Part shown: positions 9,736 to 16,942 of the stretch, piece by piece | Position numbering within the stretch: position 1 is the stretch's first letter | Layout: each line of letters starts with the position of its first letter | IMG/VR virus record: IMGVR_UViG_3300043444_000386 | Span: 1 to 41,533 of that record | DNA length: 41,533 nucleotides | Strand: one strand, 5' to 3' | Source: a virus | Translations under genes and position numbers: made by a program | Notes under the pieces: generated by a model | What the model was told of the DNA's origin: nothing | The model's database searches: none | The model's input: the letters and a program-made list of their open reading frames with translations, nothing else

Positions 9736-9979
9736 TTTTCTTAAAAAAGAAGCAGTGTTCGCAGGGATGGTTGTAAAGCCCAATTTGCAGGTGCCACCTC
9801 ATCCACTCAAATGAGATCCAGCGGCAGCCTGGATACCCCCAGCATCCCGGCTCGTATCCGCATACTATCGCAGGCGTTATCGCCAAGCCACAGGTGGCAA
9901 ATCCCTTTACGGAAATCCTGCGGATAAAGCGATGGAGCCAGCATCGGCCGCTTGGTGCGTTGCTTGGGTCTGTTTTCAT
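9719..9979 (-). CDS. Small Cys/Trp-rich hypothetical protein
   Basis: This 86-residue frame begins with MKTDPSN and has eight cysteines and several tryptophans in its C-terminal half, including CGYEPGCWGYPGC and CEHC, which could bind zinc. It is the last leftward gene and overlaps the end of the rightward ejection gene by 17 bases. Its start follows shortly after the preceding stop, in a boundary sequence nearly identical to the one at the next gene upstream. Function unknown; it could still be a chance frame. Confidence 0.45.
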   Translation of the reverse strand: MKTDPSNAPSGRCWLHRFIRRISVKGFATCGLAITPAIVCGYEPGCWGYPGCRWISFEWMRWHLQIGLYNHPCEHCFFFKKTTPAP

Positions 9980-10177
9980 TCACTTATCTGCGTTCGCCTT
10001 TGATGGCTTGTGGCATTTGCATTGAGAGCAAACGGATGCTGTAATACTGTGCTCATGAACAAATACGTGAGGGGGCAGCTTTAGCTTCAAATGGCGAAGG
10101 TATGTGCAGAACGGGTGTGCAATTTTACTTGCATGTCGATTGGCATTGAACTGGCACGTCTCGGCCTTGGTTTTCAT
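9980..10177 (-). CDS. Small hypothetical protein, ANADK end
   Basis: This 65-residue protein starts with MKTKAETCQF, has a CSQCKC cluster near the C-terminus and ends in ANADK. The upstream gene ends with the same five residues, because both genes carry the same boundary sequence at their 3' ends. It is packed directly between its neighbours in the early block. The cysteine cluster suggests metal binding. Function unknown. Confidence 0.45.
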   Translation of the reverse strand: MKTKAETCQFNANRHASKIAHPFCTYLRHLKLKLPPHVFVHEHSITASVCSQCKCHKPSKANADK

Positions 10178-10594
10178 TTATTTATCGGCGTTCGCTCTTA
10201 CTGGCTTCTTTTCTTTCGCCTTAACCATAACAGAGTCAAGCAGAGGATAGCCATTGCTGCCCCGTAGGCTGCCGGCTCCGGCGTCGGGTGAATCTTGCCT
10301 TTTCGCTTCTCGTAGGGCTGCCATGCGTCTTGCGTAGTGCTTGTATTTGTCTGCTGGAGTGATGCCAACGTATTCAGGCGTAAGACGCCAGCGCCAGCAA
10401 CCCCGCCCGTCGGAATCGGACCCGTGCCAGCGGTCGGCTTGGCCCGTAGCATGGAGATAGCGTAGTTCACGGGAGGCAAGGGATCGGAATATGCCTCCGC
10501 GCTTCCTGCACCAGTCTTCGTTGGAAAACCACTCGGGACCAAGCTCACTTACGCTTCTCCACGAGCGGTCGGTAAAACGTCGTTTCTTGGCCAT
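10178..10594 (-). CDS. Winged-helix-like small DNA-binding protein candidate
   Basis: This 138-residue basic protein starts MAKKRRFTDRSW. Residues 18-70 (EWFSNEDWCRKRGGIFRSL, then RELRYLHATGQ and a Trp/Arg-rich strand) resemble a winged helix-turn-helix and parallel the neighbouring 78-residue gene. The C-terminal half is Lys/Arg-rich and ends in ANADK. Its start overlaps the upstream gene by 50 bases, so a later start is possible. An overlapping frame (10198-10548) may also be coding. A regulatory or DNA-binding role is inference only. Confidence 0.6.
   Translation of the reverse strand: MAKKRRFTDRSWRSVSELGPEWFSNEDWCRKRGGIFRSLASRELRYLHATGQADRWHGSDSDGRGCWRWRLTPEYVGITPADKYKHYARRMAALREAKRQDSPDAGAGSLRGSNGYPLLDSVMVKAKEKKPVRANADK
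10198..10548 (-). CDS. Overlapping frame with PEP-CTERM-like tail (uncertain)
   Basis: This frame is shifted by one base from the 10178-10594 gene. It starts with GTG in a GTGA overlap with the stop of the preceding gene, an arrangement also used after dnaB in this genome. The 116-residue product is Pro/Thr/Gly-rich and then ends with PTPEP, a hydrophobic stretch of about 17 residues and a RRKK tail. That is the layout of PEP-CTERM exosortase sorting signals or of a tail-anchored small membrane protein. The N-terminal half looks like a shadow frame, so the reality of the gene is doubtful. Confidence 0.3.
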   Translation of the reverse strand: MSLVPSGFPTKTGAGSAEAYSDPLPPVNYAISMLRAKPTAGTGPIPTGGVAGAGVLRLNTLASLQQTNTSTTQDAWQPYEKRKGKIHPTPEPAAYGAAMAILCLTLLWLRRKKRSQ

Positions 10595-10781
10595 TGTTCG
10601 CCTTGTAGGTTTGGGCTTCCATGAAGCCGCTGGTTACGAGCGATTCGGCTTTTCGTCGGGCCGCATGGCAGGAGCATTCCCAACGCTTTGCCAGTTGCTC
10701 CCGATGGAGCCAGCCTTCCGGGGCTTTCGTGGAAGACTTGACAATGAGGTCGATTTCTGACCAAGGGTCTTTGTTTTTCAT
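10545..10781 (-). CDS. Small winged helix-turn-helix protein
   Basis: This 78-residue protein has the layout of a small winged-helix domain: WLHREQLAKRWECSCHAARR (about residues 24-43) as helix-turn-helix, followed by ESLVTSGFMEAQTY and TTFYRPL as wing strands. It is likely a DNA-binding regulator of the phage. It lies just downstream of the metallophosphoesterase gene and ends in a GTGA overlap with the alternative frame at 10548. The specific target is unknown. Confidence 0.65.
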   Translation of the reverse strand: MKNKDPWSEIDLIVKSSTKAPEGWLHREQLAKRWECSCHAARRKAESLVTSGFMEAQTYKANNGQETTFYRPLVEKRK

Positions 10782-10784
10782 GTC

Positions 10785-11513
10785 TTAGTAGTGTTTGAAC
10801 TCTGTCGGGTAGCAGAACCGTCCATCAATGGATCGGACTTGGAAAATGGTGTAGCTGCCGTCCTCATAAATTTCCCCAACGGCCCAGCCGTGAGCCCAAC
10901 GTAGTTTCCCCGTCTTGCTCTTGGCGTAGTCCATGTCGAGGCTGCAAAGGCAGCCAATGCCGCGAGCCTCCCGCTGCTCCAGTCCTGGAGTCTGGTAAAC
11001 GTCGATGCTATGGGTATGGCCGTAGACGACGTTGCCGTAAACGCGGGCGTGTTGGGCGGCGGAGCTTACGCCGGTATGGAAGCCATGAACCACGCAAAGA
11101 TGGCCGAGCTTAAGCACGCCAAGGCGGGCATCGTAGTCGTAAATCCGGGCTTTGTTCTCGTGGGCGGTCTTGGCTATGTCCTGCACCATTCGCTCGCCCA
11201 AATCGCGTCTAACCGCATCGGGCGACTCGCGCAGCATGTGGGGGCGGATGTCGTGGTTGCCGAGCAACAGGTGGTTGCTGTTGCCACCCTTGAAGAACTT
11301 GGCAGCAAACTCACGGCCAGCGTCGAAGTCGTCCCGCATGGAAAGCGCACGCTCGTCTTCGGAGGCTCCTCGCCGGATGGCAGCAAAGTCCCAAAGATCG
11401 CCGGCAAAGACGCGGATTTGGGGCTTGAAGTCCTTGATGCAGGCAAGGACCGCTTGAGCCGCTTTGGAGTCGGCGTGCTGTCCGTGCAAGTCTGAAGCAA
11501 TTATGAAACGCAT
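10785..11513 (-). CDS. Calcineurin-like metallophosphoesterase
   Basis: This 242-residue protein carries the dinuclear metal-site motifs of the calcineurin-like phosphoesterase fold in order: D8-x-H10, G38-D39, G85-N86-H87-D88, H143 and G165-H166-T167-H168. These enzymes hydrolyse phosphomono- or diesters, and in phages they are often linked to nucleic acid or nucleotide turnover. The substrate cannot be told from sequence. The start overlaps the 3' end of the upstream HNH gene by 13 bases, consistent with one operon with the replication genes. Confidence 0.92.
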   Translation of the reverse strand: MRFIIASDLHGQHADSKAAQAVLACIKDFKPQIRVFAGDLWDFAAIRRGASEDERALSMRDDFDAGREFAAKFFKGGNSNHLLLGNHDIRPHMLRESPDAVRRDLGERMVQDIAKTAHENKARIYDYDARLGVLKLGHLCVVHGFHTGVSSAAQHARVYGNVVYGHTHSIDVYQTPGLEQREARGIGCLCSLDMDYAKSKTGKLRWAHGWAVGEIYEDGSYTIFQVRSIDGRFCYPTEFKHY

Positions 11514-11890
11514 TTGGTCTGTTTCTTGGCTTCCTGACGAATCAGGCGTTGTTCTTCAGTGATGGCCTTATGACACTTGGCCTTGCAAATTGCTCGGTAT
11601 CCGTCGGCTTCGACGAAAAGCCGGGCAATAAATGTGTCCCAGCCTTGAAAACCCACCGCTGGATCGACCACGGGCTGAATGTGGTCCAGATGAATCCCTT
11701 TTGGGCCGCTAACCGCTCCGCATAGCTCACAGCGATAGCGGCCATAGCCGATGCGTGCTCGGCGTAGAGCCGTGTGCTTGGGTCCCCAGCGATGGGAGGC
11801 GCCACGAAGCGCGGAGGTGATGAATGACTTGAATCGAGCTGGCGTCCATTTGCCGTCATTGTGTGGGGTAGGGGGCTTTACGCGCGGCAT
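11501..11890 (-). CDS. HNH nuclease with zinc-binding cysteines
   Basis: This 129-residue protein has a zinc pair C54-x2-C57, the beta-beta-alpha-metal core with HLDH (H67, D69, H70), then C102-x3-C106 followed by H107. This fits an HNH nuclease of about the usual length, nicking or cutting DNA with a single metal ion. Such genes occur in phages as free-standing homing nucleases or recombination helpers. It sits between a small gene after dnaB and the phosphoesterase, overlapping the latter. Confidence 0.88.
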   Translation of the reverse strand: MPRVKPPTPHNDGKWTPARFKSFITSALRGASHRWGPKHTALRRARIGYGRYRCELCGAVSGPKGIHLDHIQPVVDPAVGFQGWDTFIARLFVEADGYRAICKAKCHKAITEEQRLIRQEAKKQTKCVS

Positions 11891-11894
11891 AGGC

Positions 11895-12086
11895 TCAGAT
11901 AAGGCCGGCGGCTTTCAGATTGGCCGCGCTTTCGGCAAACACCTTCAGCCGCTCAAGCTGTTTGAACAGATGAACGGAGTCCGGTTGCTCTTTGTTCAAG
12001 TGGTTGTTGATGTCGCCGGCAAGGTATTCGCCGATTGATTTGATGTCTTCCTTCATGGCTTTGCTAATGGTGTTCGCCGTATTCAC
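11895..12086 (-). CDS. Small helical hypothetical protein
   Basis: This 63-residue helical protein starts with GTG in a GTGA overlap with the dnaB stop (12083-12086), so it is probably translationally coupled to the helicase. It is charged, has no cysteine and no motif I recognise. A helper role in replication is possible from position alone. Confidence 0.65.
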   Translation of the reverse strand: MNTANTISKAMKEDIKSIGEYLAGDINNHLNKEQPDSVHLFKQLERLKVFAESAANLKAAGLI

Positions 12087-14671
12087 AGTTTCAGTCCCTT
12101 TCGTTCCTCTTCAAAAGCGGTTATGGGCCGATTGAACCACATGGTCAGCTTATCACGGCCTTCACCACGACCCTTGGCTTGAAGGATGTTCGTGTAAACT
12201 CGGCGCAAATCTCCATCGTTCAGGTCTTGGGTGCTGCCGTCCGGCAATCCGGTAGGGGCATGGATAAATATCACTCTGTCCGCATCTTGTTCGACATTCC
12301 CAGAGTTGTGAACTATGACCCCGTTGGCTACGAAGTTGTGATGCTCGGGCACAACCCGATCAAACACCGGACCGCCGGCCGCGCGCTCAATCTTACGCGG
12401 CTTGTCCCAGAATACGTCATCTCCGACAAGGCTTTGGATGTGCTCATTCATCATGCCTCTGTCCATGAGGTTCGCCCAAACCCGCATCAAGTCATCGTAG
12501 GAGATGCGCTTGCCTTGAAAGCGATAGCCGATTTGGGCATGGGTGAGTCCGTAGCGTTTCCTGATTGAGTCAACGAGCCGACCAACGCCTACGCTGAAGC
12601 GAGATCCGGCGATGTTGCTGGTCCGGGTTGAATCAACCTGACGCAGCAAGTCGCCCTTGCGGCCAATAAGCGGGATTTTGGTGGCAAACCGCGCCACTTC
12701 TTCGGCTACGCGTATAGAAACCTTGAAGCAGGGATGCTTTGCCCTTTTGCCCATGTATCCGGGCTCAATACTGGCATAGATGCCAAGGCGAAGGAGTGCC
12801 CAAACAACCTGCCATGCCATGTGCTCCGATGTGGTGGAAAAGGAGAGGCACGGGCGGGGCTTGAGCATGACGCACCCGTCCGTCTCCCAAAGGCCGGCGA
12901 TAAGCTCGGCAAGACTTTGGTTGTCGGCCGTCTCGCAGAACCACTGCGGGATGCGTTTTTCCCATGAACGGCGTCCCCACATGTCATTTTTCCGCATCCA
13001 GTTCGTCGCCGGATTCCCAAGGGATGTGCGAACAGGGTGCTTGGTAATGTCAAACTGCTGGACCTTTTTGCACTTGTGGCGGTGGGGTTTGGGGCAGAAT
13101 CCGAATAGCGCGTTTGTCTGGTTGCAGAACTCCTCGGCAACAACCTGGCATGAGGTGATGAACGAGGGCGACTGGCTGCCTACGCCAGACCCGTTGCCAA
13201 GCATCCACCCCATCCAGCGGCTTACGTGGAAGTATTCGCAGTTGCGGGGGGCGGGGATACGGCGGGCGCAGGCGATGGCGCTTTCCTTTGTGACGGCTTC
13301 GGCAAGCGTCCAGCCGTTGTCCGTCTTGATGGCGTGTCTCGGCGTGCAGGTGATGGTGCGACCACTCTGGAGCGTTATCCGAATCATTTCCGGCGCAGCC
13401 TCTCGGGGTGCATTTCGGCTTTCAGAGGCAACAAGCCGTCCGTCCATAGACAATCCGACGGTGGCGATGGGCGCCTCGGTGTTGCGCCAGATGCCTTGGC
13501 TGTTGAAGACGTAGGTGTCCTTTACGGAAAGGCACTCGCGGATGTCAGAAAGGCGAGGCTCGCGGTCTTCCTTCTCAACCCCTCGGCTAACCTGAACCAA
13601 GAGAAGCACGGGGATCTTCAAGTCAACGGCAATGTCCTTCAGTGCCATACTGAACCGGCCTATGGCTATGTCCCGCGTTTCCCCCCGCTCCTGCTGCGGA
13701 TCGTAGCGTTGCAGGTAGTCCACGATGATGGCCCGAATGGGCATAAGCTGCCGGCAAGCCTGAACGCGGGCCATAAGCTGTGAAAGCGTCCGGTCCTTGT
13801 CAAAAGCTAGGATGTTCGGGTTGCGTGACACGGAAGCCAAGGCGTCGTCAAACTCGTCCATGTCCTTGTCATGGAGCTTACGGTTGCGGTATTCCTTCCA
13901 TGACTTGCCGGAAAGTGCTTGGGCAAACAACACTGGAAGCCCTTCTACGGGCATTTCCCTTGAAAATAAGAGGATTTTGCCGCCCTTGGACCATTCCCAT
14001 GCCACTTGGCGGGCAACGCTGCTCTTTCCGCATCCAGGACGGGCTCCAAGCACCAGCAGTTCGCCGGCCTTGGCCCGCCCGAAACGGTTGTCCCAGTCTT
14101 GCCACCCCCACGAGATACCTTGATCTTCCTCGGTTAGCGGCTCGGAGCCCCGGATTCGGACGCATTGAGCCTGCGCCCCGACCGCCGCTTCGTTCAGCGT
14201 CAGGGCCTTTTGGGCGGCGTGCTGGATGGACAGGATGCGGTGGGTTTCGGAAACGAAGTCCTCGACGCTGCCGGAGTAGGCCAACGCCTTCTCGGCGGTG
14301 CGGGTGGCCGCCCCGTGAAGCTCACGGAGCACGTAAAGCTCACGCAGCCGGGCAATCCAGTAGTCGAGGTTCTTGCTGATGTCCTGACCGCTGGAGACGG
14401 CGGTAAGGGCCTCGTATCCGCCAATCTCTTCCAGTTTGCCGGCCTTTTTAAGCTCCTCGGCTAGCACGGCAAGCTCAACGGGGTGTCCTTGCTTGTGCAG
14501 CCAGCAAATTGACTTCCAGACCTTCTGGCAAACCGCGTCGTAGAAGACTTCCGGGGTAATTTTACCCTCGAAGCATTTGCAGAGGGCAGGAGCGCCGTCC
14601 AAGAGGACGTGCGTTATGAGGGCGCGTTCGCCTTCTTCGGAATGAGGCAGGGTTGTCTTAGTTTTGGTCAT
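12083..14671 (-). CDS. dnaB: Replicative DNA helicase DnaB interrupted by an intein
   Basis: The 862-residue precursor contains a 452-residue DnaB helicase split by a 410-residue intein. The N-terminal primase-interaction domain occupies about residues 1-150. The RecA-like motor has Walker A GARPGCGKSS (209-218), Walker B IIVDYL (315-320) and the helicase loop LSDIRE (374-379). The C-extein resumes with SGNVEQDAD. It unwinds DNA at the phage fork. No phage DNA polymerase or primase is visible, so it presumably recruits host enzymes. The start overlaps the upstream gene by four bases (ATGA), and the stop overlaps the next gene (GTGA). Confidence 0.96.
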   Translation of the reverse strand: MTKTKTTLPHSEEGERALITHVLLDGAPALCKCFEGKITPEVFYDAVCQKVWKSICWLHKQGHPVELAVLAEELKKAGKLEEIGGYEALTAVSSGQDISKNLDYWIARLRELYVLRELHGAATRTAEKALAYSGSVEDFVSETHRILSIQHAAQKALTLNEAAVGAQAQCVRIRGSEPLTEEDQGISWGWQDWDNRFGRAKAGELLVLGARPGCGKSSVARQVAWEWSKGGKILLFSREMPVEGLPVLFAQALSGKSWKEYRNRKLHDKDMDEFDDALASVSRNPNILAFDKDRTLSQLMARVQACRQLMPIRAIIVDYLQRYDPQQERGETRDIAIGRFSMALKDIAVDLKIPVLLLVQVSRGVEKEDREPRLSDIRECLSVKDTYVFNSQGIWRNTEAPIATVGLSMDGRLVASESRNAPREAAPEMIRITLQSGRTITCTPRHAIKTDNGWTLAEAVTKESAIACARRIPAPRNCEYFHVSRWMGWMLGNGSGVGSQSPSFITSCQVVAEEFCNQTNALFGFCPKPHRHKCKKVQQFDITKHPVRTSLGNPATNWMRKNDMWGRRSWEKRIPQWFCETADNQSLAELIAGLWETDGCVMLKPRPCLSFSTTSEHMAWQVVWALLRLGIYASIEPGYMGKRAKHPCFKVSIRVAEEVARFATKIPLIGRKGDLLRQVDSTRTSNIAGSRFSVGVGRLVDSIRKRYGLTHAQIGYRFQGKRISYDDLMRVWANLMDRGMMNEHIQSLVGDDVFWDKPRKIERAAGGPVFDRVVPEHHNFVANGVIVHNSGNVEQDADRVIFIHAPTGLPDGSTQDLNDGDLRRVYTNILQAKGRGEGRDKLTMWFNRPITAFEEERKGLKL
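12305..13534 (-). other. Intein in DnaB, with LAGLIDADG-type endonuclease domain
   Basis: The intein starts at C380 (first splicing nucleophile) and ends with H788-N789, followed by S790 as first C-extein residue. Block B has T443-x2-H446. Block F/G has HHNFVANGVIVHN. Between them lie two LAGLIDADG-like motifs: MGWMLGNGSG (487-496) and ELIAGLWETDG (589-599). The second keeps the catalytic Asp (D598), but the first has Asn (N493) where Asp is normal. Splicing looks intact, while cleavage may be lost or reduced. It interrupts the conserved DnaB stretch between RE and SG, near a known DnaB intein site. Confidence 0.93.
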
Positions 14672-14901
14672 TTATTTCGTTTATCCTGAATGAAGTTTTC
14701 GCAGGCTCCGTCCTTGTCCAGATTCGGAACAAAGAACACGGTTGCCCCCTCGTCCATAGCTCCAATGCGCCGAAGGCATGTGCTGCCTTTGACGCACTCG
14801 TCGTTCCAGCAGCGTGTAAAGTCAAGCGGAAGGCCGCTTGATGGGCCTGCTCGCCGCACAACTGCCGGCTTCTCTTCCTGCTTGGGCTTACGTTTAGCCA
14901 C
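14668..14901 (-). CDS. Small Cys-containing hypothetical protein upstream of dnaB
   Basis: I chose the GTG at 14901 (MAKRKPKQEEKP, 77 residues), which overlaps the exonuclease stop by eight bases; a longer form from ATG 14937 would overlap it by 44 bases. The product has a basic N-terminus and a C-terminal part with CWNDECVKGSTC and a later Cys, a possible metal site. It overlaps the dnaB start by ATGA. Function unknown, but coupling between exonuclease and helicase suggests the replication/recombination module. Confidence 0.6.
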   Translation of the reverse strand: MAKRKPKQEEKPAVVRRAGPSSGLPLDFTRCWNDECVKGSTCLRRIGAMDEGATVFFVPNLDKDGACENFIQDKRNK

Positions 14902-15694
14902 GGGGATCGTATTTATGCGTCTGGCGCCACAGCTCAAGACACGCCTTGAAGGCAGCCCAGCCCTTGCGCAGCTCGTTGTGGTCGTAAATCAGCGTCTCGA
15001 TGCGCCCCGGCTCCGTCGTCGAGACGTAGATATTGCGTCCCTCGGCGTGACAAGGGATGTCGTCCAGGTCCTTTCCGTGGTAGGCCATCCAGTAGGCCGC
15101 AATTTGGGCAGCATGTCCCTGCTTCGGCACCATCTTCTTCTTCTCAGTGGTTTTGGTTGTCTTCCAGTCGGCAACCCCGAGAACCTGACCGCCCTCCCGT
15201 TCGTAGGGTAAATCGGTTGTGCCGGCGTAGCCGTCCTTCAGTCGGACAACTCGGGCCTCCATGGCCATGATGTTCAGGCCGTTAAGCTCCTTCAGGGCAG
15301 CCTCAACAATCGGGCTTGGATCAATCATCTTGCCGCCCCACTCAATCGGCTCGCGGGAGTAGTCGCCGTCTTTGAGCTTCGACTCGATGAGTCCGTGGAA
15401 CGTGGTGCCGGTAGACATGGCAACCTCCCATTCGGCCAAGGCTGCCTTTTTCACCTCTGAAATAAAGGCTTCCGTCCCGCCCCATTCATTGTAGGGCGTA
15501 ATACGGGCCGTTGCAATGAGGAGGCGCTCGCGGGCTCGCGCAAGACCTTCGTTGCCCCATACGTGGACAACCGAGCTTACAGAAGGCTTGAGCCCCCATT
15601 TGCGAGCTTCACGAAGGCCCGTGGGCTTTTCGTTTCCTTTGTCGTCGGTGTATGTGTGGCAGGCTTCGCCTGTTTTGGAATACCAATGTGACAT
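14894..15694 (-). CDS. RecB-family PD-(D/E)XK exonuclease (Cas4/RecB-like)
   Basis: The preferred start is the ATG at 15694 (MSHWYSKTGE, 266 residues); an upstream ATG at 15835 would overlap the neighbouring gene. The nuclease core is visible as H100 in GTTFHGLIE, E146, D161 in GTTD, D176-W-K178 in VADWKT, and Q197-x3-Y201, the QxxxY motif of RecB/AddB/Cas4 nucleases. Such phage enzymes resect double-stranded ends for recombination or degrade host DNA. It lies directly upstream of the helicase in the same operon. Confidence 0.85.
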   Translation of the reverse strand: MSHWYSKTGEACHTYTDDKGNEKPTGLREARKWGLKPSVSSVVHVWGNEGLARARERLLIATARITPYNEWGGTEAFISEVKKAALAEWEVAMSTGTTFHGLIESKLKDGDYSREPIEWGGKMIDPSPIVEAALKELNGLNIMAMEARVVRLKDGYAGTTDLPYEREGGQVLGVADWKTTKTTEKKKMVPKQGHAAQIAAYWMAYHGKDLDDIPCHAEGRNIYVSTTEPGRIETLIYDHNELRKGWAAFKACLELWRQTHKYDPRG

Positions 15695-15716
15695 AAATGA
15701 GTTAGCTTTCAGACTT

Positions 15717-15941
15717 TCAAAGTTGTCCGAACTCCTTGTTATGCTTAGCGAGCGAAGCCTGATAGTGCTTATCAATGATCGCCGCGTAGTCCGGGCTCTG
15801 AAATCTTCCGGCTCCGTAAGAGCGTATCCACCCATCGCCCAAACCGGCGGCGTAGTAAGCTACGCGCTCATTCTCGGCGCGAAGAGCCTCGGAAATTTCG
15901 CGCGCCGCACAGGATCGCCAATCGTCGTAGGGTATGTTCAT
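15717..15941 (-). CDS. Small hypothetical protein beginning at an attC-like site
   Basis: This 74-residue protein starts MNIPYDDWRSC; the ATG lies four bases beyond the edge of an attC-like palindrome (15946-16032). A longer form from 15968 would be read through the palindrome. It is helical, with an aromatic central part (YYAAGLGDGWIRSYGAGRF). I do not recognise a family. Confidence 0.6.
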   Translation of the reverse strand: MNIPYDDWRSCAAREISEALRAENERVAYYAAGLGDGWIRSYGAGRFQSPDYAAIIDKHYQASLAKHNKEFGQL

Positions 15942-15945
15942 AAAT

Positions 15946-16032
15946 GCATAACAAGAGGCTAGAGACAACGCCGACGTGGCTCAGGGAGAATGCGGAGCCG
16001 AGGGGCGGCGTGTCTCACCCTCGACGTTAGGC
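15946..16032 (+). other. attC-like recombination site 1
   Basis: On the plus strand it reads GCATAAC ... GTTAGGC at its ends, the integron R boxes. The inner arms GAGACAACGCCG (15962-15973) and CGGCGTGTCTC (16006-16016) pair perfectly except for one extra A in the left arm, the extrahelical base typical of attC. A further GGCTC/GAGCC pair lies in the centre. The stop of the minus-strand gene 16027-16266 is inside GTTAGGC. No integrase is visible in the window. Confidence 0.7.
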
Positions 16033-16266
16033 GATTTCATCTGGTTTCCATCCGAGAGCCGAAAGAACGAAGTCATAGCCCGATTCGGTTTCGATTCCGT
16101 TTACTGCACACTTTAAGTTTCGGCCACCGAAGGAAGAAGCCTCTACCGATTTCACCGCGTCTTTGCGGATTGCGAGCAGTCCGCCGCCCTTCGTCCTGAA
16201 CTGAAGGACGCCCAACAAGGTGCTAGAGCCAACGCTCGGGACCTGAGCTGTGTTTTCAGCGTTCAT
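16027..16266 (-). CDS. Small hypothetical protein between attC-like sites
   Basis: This 79-residue protein has an N-terminus encoded within a partial attC-like sequence (VGSSTLLG) and a C-terminal domain with GGLLAIRKDAVKSVEAS and a beta-rich end, like a small barrel. Its stop is embedded in the GTTAGGC box of site 1. The start overlaps the upstream gene's end by 11 bases. No known function. Confidence 0.6.
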   Translation of the reverse strand: MNAENTAQVPSVGSSTLLGVLQFRTKGGGLLAIRKDAVKSVEASSFGGRNLKCAVNGIETESGYDFVLSALGWKPDEIA

Positions 16267-16267
16267 T
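16210..16267 (+). other. Partial attC-like site 2
   Basis: The left half is well formed (GCCCAACAAGGTGCTAGAGC, 16210-16229, then CAACGCT), matching sites 3, 4 and 9. The right half (to about 16267, with GCGTTCATT) is too degenerate to pair well. It lies inside the first codons of the 16027-16266 gene. Confidence 0.45.
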
Positions 16268-16441
16268 GAGGGTCCTCAAAAAAGCCCGAGCATCGTCCGC
16301 AACGCTTTCCTGCTCCTGGCACTCGGGGCCGGGGAAGTAGCGCATGAAGTCCGCAATTATGGCTTCTGCATCCCTTACTCGGGCGCGTGCCTCAAGCAGT
16401 TCGTTGCGCAGTCGGATGGACTCGGCGAGATACTCGTTCAT
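16256..16441 (-). CDS. Small helical hypothetical protein
   Basis: This 61-residue protein is mostly helix with a coiled-coil-like N-terminal half (ESIRLRNELLEARARVRDAE). It overlaps the upstream gene by ATGA (16438-16441) and the downstream gene by 11 bases, showing tight packing. No function can be assigned. Confidence 0.6.
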   Translation of the reverse strand: MNEYLAESIRLRNELLEARARVRDAEAIIADFMRYFPGPECQEQESVADDARAFLRTLNER

Positions 16442-16752
16442 GCCTGTTTCCTCCGCAGCATGTAACGCTTAATCGTATTAGGCCAGACGAAATCATCCAT
16501 CTTCTTGCTCAACTGCCAAGGAGACAGATCCGGCCAGCGCGCAATGGCAGCCTCGATTTTCTGCTCCAGAACCGAAAGCGGACGCGGAGACTTCCCGTAA
16601 CATTTGGAGAGGCCGATGGACTGGGAGGGCTTGGCCTTCACCACCACGACGAAGTTGGTCTTCTCCAACCCTTCCATTTTGGCCTCGAACCAGCGCATAA
16701 AGCTGGAGTCGGCAGACTCATCCAAGCACCTGGCTGCGGTTTTGCTAATCAT
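16438..16752 (-). CDS. Small putative helix-turn-helix protein
   Basis: This 104-residue basic protein is preceded by a good ribosome binding site (GAAAGGAA, four bases before the ATG). The C-terminal half (IEAAIARWPDLSPWQLSKKM, then VWPNTIKRYMLRRKQ) looks like a helix-turn-helix with a basic recognition helix. It may regulate transcription or bind DNA. No exact family is recognised. Confidence 0.65.
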   Translation of the reverse strand: MISKTAARCLDESADSSFMRWFEAKMEGLEKTNFVVVVKAKPSQSIGLSKCYGKSPRPLSVLEQKIEAAIARWPDLSPWQLSKKMDDFVWPNTIKRYMLRRKQA

Positions 16753-16856
16753 GTTTCCTTTCTGTGTTTGTTCTTACTGAAATTGAAACAGGGTGCTTCA
16801 TTTGCTCAAGCCCAGCCACGTTTCTAAGCGTATGCCTACGCCTCCTGCCGTGGGTT

Positions 16857-16920
16857 TAGTGGACCTGCCGGGACTTCAACCCGGACCCTGTGTTTTGCTA
16901 TCCGAGGGGACACCCCTCAA
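16857..16920 (-). other. tRNA 3'-half-like sequence with adjacent hairpin
   Basis: On the minus strand there is a perfect T-arm-like hairpin, CCGGG-TTGAAGT-CCCGG (16868-16884), followed by CAGGTCC and ACTA, resembling an acceptor 3' strand. No matching 5' acceptor or anticodon arm is found upstream; instead there is a hairpin GAGGGG-TGT-CCCCTC (16904-16918 in plus coordinates). It lies in the 190-base gap 16753-16942. It may be a tRNA remnant, an attachment-site core or a plain RNA hairpin. Confidence 0.3.
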
Positions 16921-16942
16921 CTGTCAGTGTTCGCTTTTATTC

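Noticed and set aside
9736-9765. Bidirectional terminator at the convergence point
   Set aside because: Only a five-base AT stem (TTCTT/AAGAA) is present, too weak to call.
13226-13783. Plus-strand frames opposite the DnaB intein, checked as a second antisense endonuclease
   Set aside because: They contain no HNH, LAGLIDADG or GIY-YIG motif; the sense strand carries the endonuclease domain here.
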